Of a stretch of 64,000 nucleotides of DNA, positions 26,748 through 37,800 are shown in pieces; position 1 is the first letter of the stretch, and every line of letters begins with the position of its first letter. The stretch lies in assembly GCA_942492625.1 (NCBI GenBank), contig CALOFM010000006.1:1-64000 (forward strand). Direction: 5' to 3'. This DNA is from Thiosymbion sp942492625 (lineage in GTDB: Bacteria; Pseudomonadota; Gammaproteobacteria; Chromatiales; Chromatiaceae). The notes below the pieces were generated by a model. It made no database searches. It had not been told where the DNA came from and saw only the letters and a list, made by a program, of their open reading frames with translations. Both the position numbers and the translations under genes were made by a program.

Positions 26748-27191
26748 ATGCTCAAGCAGCGCATCCAGGACGACATGAAGACCGCGATGAAGGCGGCCGA
26801 TAAGCGCAAGCTCGGCGTTATCCGTCTCATACTCGCGGCTATCAAGCAGCGCGAGGTGGACGAGCGTATCGAGCTGGACGACACGCAGGTACTCGCGGTG
26901 CTCGACAAGATGGTCAAGCAGCGCCGCGATTCCATCGAGCAGTACACCAAGGCGGACAGGGAAGACTTGGCGGACCAGGAGCGCTTCGAGGTCGGCATCT
27001 GCCAGACGTACCTACCCGAGGCCCTCGACGAAGACGAGCTAATCGCCCTGGTGGACGCGGCCATCTCCGCAACCGGCGCCGCTTCCATGAAGGACATGGG
27101 CAAGGTCATGAGCCAGATCAAACCCAAAGCCCAAGGCCGTGCGGACATGGGTGCCGTCAGCAAGCTGGTCAAAGAACGCCTCGCAGGCTGA
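26748..27191 (+). CDS. yqeY: GatB/YqeY domain-containing protein
   Basis: 147 residues matching the YqeY family: LKQRIQDDMKTAMKAADKRK at the start, VIRLILAAIKQREVDERIEL, KQRRDSIEQYTKADREDLAD, and ETYLPEAL-like QTYLPEALDEDEL. The fold is that of the tRNA-binding tail of the GatB amidotransferase subunit, but stand-alone YqeY has no proven role. It sits 19 bases after rpsU and 40 before dnaG, its usual place in gammaproteobacteria. Confidence 0.95.
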   Translation: MLKQRIQDDMKTAMKAADKRKLGVIRLILAAIKQREVDERIELDDTQVLAVLDKMVKQRRDSIEQYTKADREDLADQERFEVGICQTYLPEALDEDELIALVDAAISATGAASMKDMGKVMSQIKPKAQGRADMGAVSKLVKERLAG

Positions 27192-27231
27192 AACCTTCTC
27201 ACTCCCCGTCCTTCTGCTAGCTTTATAGCCC

Positions 27232-28986
27232 ATGGCCGGCAGAATCCCCCCCGAGTTCATCGACGAGCTTCTCGTGCGCACCGACGTCGTCGAGCTCATC
27301 AACCGCCGCGTCCAGCTGCGCAAGGCGGGCAAGGACTTCCAGGCCTGCTGCCCTTTTCACGACGAGAAGACACCGTCTTTCACCGTAAGCCGCGAGAAGC
27401 AGTTTTACCACTGCTTTGGCTGCGGTGCCCACGGCAGCGCCATCGGTTTCCTCATGGAGTACGAGCACCAGGACTTCCGCGAGGCGGTGGAAGAGCTGGC
27501 GCGGCAAGCCGGCATGGAGCTTCCCGCGGGCACCGAGGCCGTCCACGAAGGTCCTGACCTGCGCCCACTCTACGAGCTGCTCGGTAATGCGGCCGCGCTC
27601 TATCGTCGAGAGCTGCGCCAGCATCCGGACGCCCGGCGGGCGGTGGACTACCTCAAGGGCCGCGGCCTCAGCGGAGAAGTCGCCGCCGCCTTCGGGATCG
27701 GCTTCGCGCCGCCGGGCTGGGATTTCCTGCTCCATGCCCTGGGGAGCAGCGCGTCGGCCCGCGAGCGCCTGCTGCAAACCGGGCTCACGATCGAGCAGGA
27801 CGGCAAGCGCTACGACCGCTTCCGCGACCGGATCATGTTCCCCATTCGCGACCGCCGCGGCAGGGTGATCGGCTTCGGCGGCCGAGTCCTCGGCGACCAG
27901 AAGCCAAAATACCTCAATTCCCCCGAGACCCCGGTCTTCCACAAGGGCAGCGAGCTCTACGGGCTCTACGAGGCGCTGCGGGCCAACCGCACATTGGATC
28001 GGCTGCTCGTGGTGGAAGGCTACATGGACGTGATCGCCCTGGCGCAATTCGGCATCAGCTACGCAGTCGCAACCCTGGGAACTGCCGTTACCGACAAGAA
28101 CTTGGAACAAGTTTTCAGGTCTGCCCCTGAAACCGTGTTTTGCTTTGATGGCGATAGGGCGGGGCAAGACGCTGCATGGAAAACACTTCTGGCCGTCCGG
28201 CCTCGCTCGGGAAACCGCGAGATTCGCTTCCTCTTCTTGCCGACAGGAGAAGACCCGGACACTTTGGTTCGCCAGGAAGGCCTTGAAGCTTTCGAAAAAC
28301 GGATAACGAATTCTGTGCCTGTTGATGAATACATATACACATATCTCACAAGAGATATCGACCGAAACAGACTCAACGCGGGCGATTATCTTGTCGAAAA
28401 GGCAGTTCCACTTTTGCACAGCTTGCCGGCCAACAACCTGACCAAGAAACTAATTTTGGAGTTGGCAGACAAAGCGGATATATCGCCGCAACAACTAGAT
28501 GTTCACAACCAGCTAGCTCATTCGAGGTTTCGGTCCAGACGACCGAAGACCTCGCCGCAGCGCATGACACCTGTGCGCCTCGCGATAGCCTTGGCGGTTC
28601 AGCACCCGGGAGTTGCGAAACTCGTAAGTACCGTAGCGAGCGATTGGCGATCCCTGGACCGCCCAGGCATTGGATTACTTGCCCAACTGCTTGATTCGAT
28701 TGCATCGCATCCGGATACCACTACGGGTTCGCTTATTGAACGCTGGCGGGATCATGAAGCATACGCCCACTTGCAGAAACTGGCAGACCCCTCTCTTCTG
28801 CCAGAAATCGCACCTGACGGATGCGAGACCGAACTACTCGACGCGCTAAGGAGCCTCAACAAAGAAGCCCGAATAGCCGAGAGCGCGCTGCTCTACAATC
28901 GCACGAGCCCGTCGCAGCTCAGCGACGAGGAGAAGAAACGCCTGCGGGGACTCCTGTCGGATACCAAACAAAACGGGCTTGAGTAG
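27232..28986 (+). CDS. dnaG: DNA primase DnaG
   Basis: Makes RNA primers at the replication fork with DnaB. 584 residues, close to E. coli (581). Zinc-binding domain CCPFHDEKTPSF with YHCFGCGAHG (about 39-65); RNA-polymerase core; TOPRIM segment LLVVEGYMDVIALAQFG with catalytic Glu and DGDRAGQDAAWK with the metal Asp pair; C-terminal helicase-binding domain. The first ~860 bases and the last ~100 use G/C in nearly every third codon position. Between about 28090 and 28880 third positions are only about half G/C, with AT-rich codons such as AAA, GAT and ATA. The product stays in frame across both joints, suggesting a recombined patch within an otherwise native gene. Confidence 0.97.
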   Translation: MAGRIPPEFIDELLVRTDVVELINRRVQLRKAGKDFQACCPFHDEKTPSFTVSREKQFYHCFGCGAHGSAIGFLMEYEHQDFREAVEELARQAGMELPAGTEAVHEGPDLRPLYELLGNAAALYRRELRQHPDARRAVDYLKGRGLSGEVAAAFGIGFAPPGWDFLLHALGSSASARERLLQTGLTIEQDGKRYDRFRDRIMFPIRDRRGRVIGFGGRVLGDQKPKYLNSPETPVFHKGSELYGLYEALRANRTLDRLLVVEGYMDVIALAQFGISYAVATLGTAVTDKNLEQVFRSAPETVFCFDGDRAGQDAAWKTLLAVRPRSGNREIRFLFLPTGEDPDTLVRQEGLEAFEKRITNSVPVDEYIYTYLTRDIDRNRLNAGDYLVEKAVPLLHSLPANNLTKKLILELADKADISPQQLDVHNQLAHSRFRSRRPKTSPQRMTPVRLAIALAVQHPGVAKLVSTVASDWRSLDRPGIGLLAQLLDSIASHPDTTTGSLIERWRDHEAYAHLQKLADPSLLPEIAPDGCETELLDALRSLNKEARIAESALLYNRTSPSQLSDEEKKRLRGLLSDTKQNGLE

Positions 28987-29065
28987 AACTACTTATAAAT
29001 TTTGTGTTAAACTGGAGAATTGCTTGGCGGCACAATAAGACCACCGTGAGTACAAAAGGTACCTA

Positions 29066-30880
<1,815 letters not shown>

Positions 30881-30925
30881 CGAATCGGAACGGCCCAGGG
30901 ACGGTCCGCGCCGACAGAGTTGAAC

Positions 30926-31001
<76 letters not shown>

Positions 31002-31121
31002 ACAAAACAGCCGCTTGCGGGGATCGTAGTGGCTGATTTCTTTTCCGGGTCCGTCTCAGGTCCGATTTGACGGCGGATTCCTCTTGCGACCAACCCCGGA
31101 ACGCCCTCCTCTAAACCCACG

Positions 31122-31690
31122 ATGCTCCCTGTCCGACACAAAGTCTTCGTTAGCTACCATCACGCACACGATCAACCTTTCCGGAACGCTTTCGACCAGA
31201 TGTGCTGTTCCCATGACAACGGCTTCATCTCGAAAATCCGTTCAGATTAGGTGATCTGGCTCCGGGACTTTCGACGGACTACATCCGCACCGAGATTCGG
31301 GACAAATACCTTCTAGATTCTACTGTAACGGTTGTGCTCGTCGGGCAGCAGACTTGGCAGCGGAAGCATGTCGATTGGGAAATGGCGTCCAGTATTCGAA
31401 GTACTCTGCTAAGCTCACGTCCCGGATTGCTGGGGATTCTTCTGCCTACCCATTCTAGCTACTGCGCCGACGGTTAGGATCCGGGCATCCTCCCGCCAAG
31501 ATTTTTCCGCAACCAGAGATGTGGGTATGCAAAAATCTACGATTGGTCTGACAACGCATATGATGTTACGCGTTGGATTCAGGAAGCCTATGATCGGCGG
31601 TTCACCGTGCAACCAGATGACTCCTATTCTCAGTTCGTAAGCAACAAGTTCGGGCCGCGGTGGTGTTGCCCGAGAAGATCGGTCACATGA
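31122..31690 (+). pseudogene. Broken ThsB-like TIR-domain protein
   Basis: Read across frames the sequence gives a ~185-residue TIR-like protein of the ThsB/DUF1863 type. It begins MLPVRHKVFVSYHHAHDQ with FRNAF, then IRTEIRDKYLLDSTVTVVLV, GQQTWQRKHVDWEMASSIR and LLGILLPTH, and after a TAG stop RCGYAKIYDW, DVTRWIQEAYDRRF and SFVNNK-like SQFVSNKFGPRW. Two extra A bases near 31235-31250 shift the frame and an in-frame TAG interrupts the last third. The family makes NAD-derived signal molecules in Thoeris antiphage defence, though many members stand outside such systems. No ThsA partner is visible beside it. Codon use is AT-richer than the flanking core genes. The gene is dead as written. Confidence 0.75.
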
Positions 31691-31829
31691 TGCTTGCACC
31701 GCGCTCCGGCTCGTTGTAGATCGAGACCACTTCAGCTTTCTCCTGCAGCGCCGCCCACGCGCAAACCGCCGCAATCACAGCATCGATCTTGTGGGGGCTG
31801 TCCTTGATGGCCTCGGGTTTCACCAGGGC
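31683..31829 (-). pseudogene. Possible phage terminase large-subunit C-terminal fragment
   Basis: A 48-residue stretch reading VKPEAIKDSPHKIDAVIAAV, then CAWAAL and SIYNEPERGASIM at the end. The KDSP-KIDA-A-V pattern followed by SxYxxRG is common at the very C-terminus of phage terminase large subunits. Upstream residues in the same frame (to 31922) overlap the hydrolase gene and are not terminase-like. If correct it is a prophage relic. The match is short. Confidence 0.35.
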
Positions 31830-31866
31830 TCGGGCTTCTGTAACCCGAGCGGCCGCTACTTCCTTT

Positions 31867-32952
31867 TTAGTTGCGGACTCTCGTTCGCGCGGCGACGAGG
31901 TAGGGGCGATTGATGTACGCATCGTGGATCCATACGTACCCAGTGGCCAATCGCTCTGCGCCGAGATAGTCGGATACCTCTTTGCAGGTCGGGTACTGCA
32001 CCAAGGTGTCCTGCTTACCGCACATGACGATAAGCTCGATCCCCGAGCTATCTTGCTTAAACAAGTCGCGATCGATTGCCACTCGTGGCGGCTCCTCGGA
32101 TAACCCCACCAGCTGGATGGCAGATAGAAAGGGTTCCGGTGTGCTGTACTTCAGGCATTTGATTTCCTCCTGGGATGGCACGTTGCCAGCCAGCCTTCCA
32201 TCAGTCCTCGTGAAGAACAGACTCGCCCAGATATCGTCAGGTACCGCTGCCACGTAGGTTCCACGTTGTTTATCGGTCATATCCGTTAGGTCGTCGAGCA
32301 GGTCAAATATGCTCTGATCGAGATTCCACACTATGGGATCTTCACCCGCGGCGGTCTCCGGGACGGCCGGGGCGAGCATATTGATGACTTCGATCCCGTA
32401 CAGAACATTCATGCCGAATCCTTGCTCAGCCAGGAGGAGCTGCTCTGCGGCCATAACGATGCCCGCACCCTGGGAGTGGGCAAATAGGGCGATCGGAACA
32501 ATGCTCTCGCTGTAGTATTCCTCTAGCACCTGCAGGAACATCTCGGCCAAGTTCTGCTGCGTTATGGCTCCATAACTGCCAGCTCTGCTTTTTTCCGTCC
32601 GGAAGTCGGCGCGACCCTTGCCGGCTGTGTTTATCGCAGCAACTTCAACTACGTCCGCGTGTATAGCAAGGACGGCCGAGGCGAAGTCCGCTGCTGTATT
32701 GGCGTTATGCCCATAACCAGGCATTGCCAACACGCGAACCTCATCACCGCGAGCTTCCGCCTCACGACGCGTCCACCGAAGGAGCTCGACCTCGGCCATC
32801 TCCGGCTTCCCGTCGAAGACAGATGTGAAAGAGACACCCAAGATCTCGCTCGGCTCGTTCACGCAGGACCCGAACTGGCTAAGTGCCACGCTCGGATAGA
32901 CCAAGATTCCCAGGAATAAGAAGCCCAAGAGTCCCATTGCTTTTGTTTTCAT
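31867..32952 (-). CDS. Secreted alpha/beta-hydrolase-like protein
   Basis: 361 residues with a Sec signal (GLLGFLFLGILVYPSVALS, cleavage near residue 25). The nucleophile elbow is ALFAHSQGAGIVMAAEQ (AHSQG in place of GxSxG) near residue 165, after strand SIVPIALF. Downstream SGIELIVMCGKQDTLVQYP with VWIHDAYINRPY near the C-terminus could supply the Asp and His of the triad. A lipase or esterase of the PE-PPE/cutinase-like kind is plausible; the substrate is unknown. GC content is lower than the core genes and the gene lies inside the degraded island, yet it is intact. Confidence 0.6.
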   Translation of the reverse strand: MKTKAMGLLGFLFLGILVYPSVALSQFGSCVNEPSEILGVSFTSVFDGKPEMAEVELLRWTRREAEARGDEVRVLAMPGYGHNANTAADFASAVLAIHADVVEVAAINTAGKGRADFRTEKSRAGSYGAITQQNLAEMFLQVLEEYYSESIVPIALFAHSQGAGIVMAAEQLLLAEQGFGMNVLYGIEVINMLAPAVPETAAGEDPIVWNLDQSIFDLLDDLTDMTDKQRGTYVAAVPDDIWASLFFTRTDGRLAGNVPSQEEIKCLKYSTPEPFLSAIQLVGLSEEPPRVAIDRDLFKQDSSGIELIVMCGKQDTLVQYPTCKEVSDYLGAERLATGYVWIHDAYINRPYLVAARTRVRN

Positions 32953-34096
32953 GAATTATTCCTCATTCAATACGCGAGATAATGATTTACCCCGCAAGAA
33001 AGCTGAACCAAGAGAGGTGTAGCGACCTGCCGCGGATTAACGTGATGCGCGTGTACGCGCTGCTTGTCTTCGATTCCCTGAGCAAGTCCCGCGCTAACCA
33101 TCAGTGCTGCTCTAGACAGTCCAGCCCATGACCTCGTCCAGGGGTGCGGTCAGGTGCAAACACAGCAGATAACTGTGTCCGTGCAGGCGCCGTGACCGGT
33201 GTCCCGTGGGGAGGATCGACACCCGTCTCGCCGCCTCGAAAGACGCAGCCGCCACGTGGAAGATTCGATCGGTCATGACAGAAATCGCCTAAAGGCTGCC
33301 CGTAACTTGCGCCAGCAGAAAGTAACCTCCCGCGAGGGCAATGAGCGCACCCGACAACCGAACAAACAGGGCCCCCGCCGACCAGCTCAAGAGCAGGCCG
33401 ATGCCAAATACTCAGATGAACAGAGACAGTATCATATATTCTCCGCAATCACTCTCGGTCAGGCCAGTGTCAGCAACCTTGAGATCCATTGCAAAGAAAC
33501 TCGGCGTCTTGCTGATGCGCGGGCTGCTCGGCCCCGCACCAGCATGACCGCGCCAATTCCGAGAGTTTCTTCGTGACCTTGCGTTCATCCGATGGCCGGG
33601 AGAACACGCATTGGGGAGTTGGCTTACAGAAGGCCATCGAGAGGGCATCGGTCGCTCGCGGGGACCGGGTCTCACTTGAGCGCTTGGGAAAAGGAGTCGG
33701 TGGAGGTTAATCGCCCGGTCCTGGATGCGCAAGGGGAGGTGTCGTACAGAAAAGCGCAGGTCGTAGAACGTCGCGTTTGGCGCGTTCGTGTGCTCGATAA
33801 CACCCGGGATGTTTCGCCGGATGCGCAAGCGCGGGATCGGTCATCGCCATCGGTTTCCAGGTTCGGTCGGGGGCGTTAGAGTTTCTCTCCTGGCCCTCTG
33901 CGGAGCCACCCCGTTCTTGGCAATATCGGGAAGGCGTTCGATGAGCGGCATTGGCTTTCGCCGACCTCCATTACCCACTCCTTCCCCGGCGAGTTCTTAG
34001 GGGTCAACTTCCACGATCCATCGGCGAACGGGAGGGTGGTCTTAACTGGTGCCGCTCGCGTACCATTGCCGAGATTAAGTCGCAAAGGATGCGCCG
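32953..34096. other. Decayed island sequence without a confident intact gene
   Basis: About 1.1 kb between the hydrolase and the TIR-STAND relic. Open frames here have no family signal, with uneven codon use. The only protein-like piece is a hydrophobic segment on the minus strand (33289-33489, listed separately). Just before 34097 one frame reads NIGKAFDERHWLSPTS and FPGEFLGVNFHDPSANG, which looks coding but is not recognised. Confidence 0.5.
33289..33489 (-). pseudogene. Fragment of a small membrane protein with an internal stop
   Basis: From ATG 33489 a 25-codon frame ends at TGA (33412-33414) and continues in phase as a hydrophobic sequence, GIGLLLSWSAGALFVRLSGA and LIALAGGYFLLAQVTGSL, to TAG at 33289. 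This is a membrane-hairpin pattern reminiscent of the last helices of TauE/HupE-type transporters. It may be a relic of a larger permease. Low confidence. Confidence 0.3.
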
Positions 34097-35816
34097 ATGA
34101 CCGATCGGACGAGCGAGCCTGGCCCCGACGCGCCACAGCTGTTCATCAGCTACAACTCCCGCGACCACGACACCGTCGTCGCCGTGCGCTAGCGCCTGCG
34201 GGAGCGGGGTATCGCGAGCTTTCTCGACCGCGAGCAGCTGATCAAAGGCCTTCCCTGGCCACAGGCTTTGGAACAGGCATTGGCGCAGGCATCGGCGGTC
34301 GCCGTGTTCCTTGGCCGACTCGACCTCGGAATCTGGCAAAAGCGGGAGATGGGCTATGCCCTCGATCCCCAGGCCCGTGAAGAAAGCGCGGGCGCGCCCT
34401 TTCCCGTCGTCCCGGTTCTGCTGCCCGGGTCCGACCCGACCTCCGGGTTCCTGTTCCTCAACACCTGGGTCGATCTACGCGAGGACCTCCCGAATCCTCA
34501 AGAGATCGACGGCATCGTCAACGCCATTGGCGGCGAAGCCCGGCACCGGGCGGGCGAGACCCGTGTCGACCTGCTTCCCTATCGCGGCAGGTGTTCCGCG
34601 AGCAGGACGCCGCTTTCTTCTGCGGCCGCGAGACCTCCACCGAACAGCTCCGAAAAGCGGTGCTCAGCGGCAATCTGGTCACAGTCATCGGCCCCTCAGG
34701 CAGCGGCAAGTCCTCGGTGGTCCAGGCCGGCCTGCTACCCGAGTTGCGCAAGCAGCGGCCGCCGGCCGCGACCTGGGATGCGGTGATCTTCACACCCGGG
34801 GACCGCCCCTACCGGCGCCTGGCCGATGCGCTGATTCAGCTTCTCGAGCCCAGCTTCAGCGAGATAGACCAGGAGATCGAGGCAACCAAGCTCGGAAAGG
34901 CCCTGGAACGCACCCGCCTCACCGTCGTCGTCACGTTGCGGGCCGCGTTCTACGGTCATGCCCTCAAGCTGAGACGGGCGTTCAGCGATCGCATCTAGCG
35001 GGGGTTGGTCAACGTCGGTCCCATGACGCGCTAAGAGCTCGCGCGCAGCATACGGGACCCTGCCTCGCGGGTCGGCTTGCGCGTCGAGCCCGGCCTGGAG
35101 GCCAAAATCCTCGACGACGTGGCCGATCAGCCCGGCAATCTGCCCCTTCTGGAGTTCGCCCTCACCGAGCTGTGGGCTTAGCGGCAAGGTGGCCCACGAA
35201 ACCCTGGTCAGAGGCTGGGAGCGGCTGCGCCTTCATCGAGGGAAGCCTGAACACCCAAGCGCAGGAGCAGAAAGCGTTTGTGCGAAGACACCGAAACTTG
35301 CTTTGGGGTTTGACTGGCGGCCTATTGACGTCCCCTTAGATCGTGGGCTTTGCGCTCTTTCAATGGGACAGGGCAGAGACCCAAACGGAACTTGCTAACC
35401 AGGAAAAGGCAATTGCCGAAGCCCAGACGAATATGGCGCGCGAAGCGCAGTCAGTGGCAGAACGGCAGGCCCGGCTGATGAATAAAGGCGCCTATAACGC
35501 CCAACTGGCGCGGGTTAAGGGCCTGTGGCAACACCATCCGGCGCATGCCCTGAGATCGTTAAACGAAACCAATCAGTGTCCAATCGACCTCTGCGAGCTC
35601 ACTTGGGGATTCTTTTGCCGTCTTTGCAAGCGAGGTGGAGTCACTGATCAGACCAGCAAGCTGCGGGATGTCGAGAGCGGGCAGGTGCTCACCACCCTTC
35701 AGGGACACACTAGCGGGGTTAGCTCCGTGGCCTTCGCCCCCGACGGGCATACCCTGGCCTCGACCAGCTTTGATAACACCATCAAGCAGTGGGACGCCGC
35801 GAGGCGGCAGGAATGA
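34097..35816 (+). pseudogene. Broken TIR - STAND NTPase - WD40 protein
   Basis: Joined across frames: an N-terminal TIR domain (QLFISYNSRDHDTVVAVR, stop TAG at 34190-34192, then GIASFLDREQLIKGLPWPQA and SAVAVFLG), a frameshift near 34590, then FREQDAAFFCGRE and Walker A IGPSGSGKSSVVQAGLLPEL. The Walker B segment expected next is missing; the sequence jumps from LGKALE to RTRLTVVVTLRAAFYGHAL. More stops interrupt NVGPMTR, GNLPLLEFALTELW and AHETLVRGWERLR, and a membrane-like LLWGLTGGLLT precedes a coiled region and a single WD40 unit (LQGHTSGVSSVAFAPDGHTL, ending IKQWD). The architecture is that of nSTAND1 TIR-WD40 proteins, candidate antiphage or cell-death effectors. At least five lesions and two internal deletions make it a pseudogene. 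Confidence 0.85.
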
Positions 35817-36419
35817 GATGTCGGCCAAGAGGAAGGCCATTGAGTGATTTCAGGTAGACTAAACGTTTGCCTTGCCTGATCACCCCAAACCGCCCGGTTC
35901 AATCAGATAACACCCTCGACAGGGCGTTCACCGTCGCCCACGCGGTTCGAAAAAACGAGGGTTCATCTAAACCAGCGCCCGGTGGCATCCAAGGGCAATC
36001 TGTGGCGGTTTGATTGGTATAGAAAACCGGTTGATCGAAACAAAGTCTGATTTTCGTGCCCGGAGGCGGCGTTGCTAAACTTCGGGTAAGAAACTTTAGA
36101 GTAAAGAAGTGAAGGGATGCTGCGGCGGCGCACCGATCTACTATTGTTAGCTATAGAACCCATGCTACGTGTGTGTGTAGGGTGATCGTGGGCGCGCATT
36201 CGCGCGTTCATTCATTAACGGAGCGCACAGTAATGCCAGAAAGTGTCTATACTCGGCAAATACCGGATTTCGGTTTCCCAATTCGCGATGATCTGGAAAT
36301 TCTCCGTCAGCAGGGAGCGTAGCTGCGGTACGTATGAATCGCAACGGTGTCCGGCTCTCAATCCTACGGTCCGAATGAGCTACCGACCTGGAAAGCACCG
36401 GTAACTGCATTCAGGCAGC
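35817..36419 (+). other. Non-coding stretch between the TIR-STAND relic and an IS4-like relic
   Basis: About 600 bases, lower in GC than the core. A short ATG frame at 36233 (MPESVYTRQIPDFGFPIRDD) stops after 29 codons. A small palindromic GCGCGCATTCGCGCG element lies near 36191-36206. No terminal repeats, RNA or gene that I can support. Confidence 0.4.
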
Positions 36420-37458
36420 GTGTCGTTTTCGCAGGCCAATTTGGCCACTTTGGTAGCGAGCGCCGGTAGGGCCTTAGAACCTGCCTCGAAAAAAAGGCCA
36501 AAGCCACGATTCCCGCGCTGATGCGCCAAGCCGACGCCGTGCTCCCCGATCGGCTCGCCGGCGTTCCCGGCCTCGGAGATCGCCCAATCCGTGCGATCGA
36601 CGGCACCTACCAGCATGAGAGCATCCACTATCGGCGCCGAACACCGAGCGAGGGCGGCAAGGACAACCCCAAGGGACATGCCCTGCTGAGCTTCCTCAAC
36701 CTGCGCCTCGGGTTGGCCGAGGACGTTCACGTCGATACCCGCGGCCGCGCCGAAACGAAGCTGCTGCGCGACTACGATCAAGGCGAGCATGCCCTCACGC
36801 GGGAGAAGAACGGCCTTTGGCTTGTCGACCGTGCTTTCATCGATGCCGGCTTCCGGGATGCGAAGAAGCGCCGACTCGGCGTGACGATCATCACGCGTAT
36901 GAAAAGCAATCTGCGTGTCGATTCCACCGAAGGCGCACCGGTGGCCGACGACCCGGTCAACGAATGGGTCGAACGCGACCTGCGCGTCACCCTTTCAAGC
37001 TCCCGCAAGCTGTGGCGGATCGTCACCTTTCGTACGCGCAGCGGTTGGCCGATCGAGTTCCTCACTAACGACTTCGATCTGCAACCCGGCTTCTACTGCG
37101 CTCTATCAGCGCGAGATACGCCCTATTTTGATGGCGTACCTATGAGACAAGGCGGACACCGTTGGCCAGATGGAAAATAGAGTTCTTTTTCAGATGGATA
37201 TAGCAAGATCTCCCGGTTAAAACCTTCTGCGGCACCTCCGCCAACCCAGTAAAGACACAAATCTGGATTGCCATGGTCGCTTACCTCGTCCTGGCCATTC
37301 TGCAGCAGCGTTATCGCCTGGATACGAGCCTTTCCGAGTCATTGCACTTTTTGGAGGTCAATCTCTTTGCTCGGAAATCGCTGATTTCTATCTTCCAATC
37401 CAACGCGCGGGCTTCTCGCCAGGGATTCGACAAGCAACTGAAGTCGTTCGATTTTTGA
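36420..37458 (+). mobile_element. Inactive IS4-family transposase gene
   Basis: Pieces in several frames align as one DDE transposase of the IS4 group. The first is SFSQANLATLVASAGRALEP at 36420. The main piece (36521 on) has LPDRLAGVPGLGDRPIRAID (first catalytic Asp) and GTYQHES, then LWLVDRAFIDAGFRDAKKRR (second Asp) and TIITRMKSNLRV. The frame is lost near 37100 and resumes as WKIEFFFRWI (catalytic Glu), stop, QDLPVKTFCGTSANPVKTQI and LDTSLSESLHFLEVNLF to 37458. Two frameshifts plus a stop make it dead. The element's ends were not identified. Confidence 0.8.
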
Positions 37459-37800
37459 GTCACGCCATTGCTTGGAAACCGAGTCAAAAACCGCGCCAAA
37501 TCTTGGCCGCTTTTCTTGCCAATATTACACTATTGAGCACGCGGTATATTCTAACCCGTTAATTCTATCGAGTTCTAAACCGGACAGCAGTGAGCCCGGA
37601 TGAAACGTGTAGACAGGCAAATCGCCGCATAGATTAGTATTTCCATAACTGCCGGGCTTAGAGCGGTTGACCGGCACAACATTTCTACTCTTTACTGGCA
37701 TTGCCAAGTGGCTTTGTATTTCCAAATACTTTTGCGACGCGGCTGTGCTGAGTGGTGTTGAAACGCCGATATTTGGTATTTGCAATGGGAGCAGATAGCT
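37459..37800 (+). other. Upstream region of the multicopper oxidase cluster
   Basis: 342 bases, AT-richer than the genes around it. It must carry the promoter of the cluster if one survives. TATTTCCAAATACTTTTGCG near 37717-37736 and GGTATTTGCAATGGGAGC before the start are visible; no clear -35/-10 pair or operator stands out. Confidence 0.4.
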
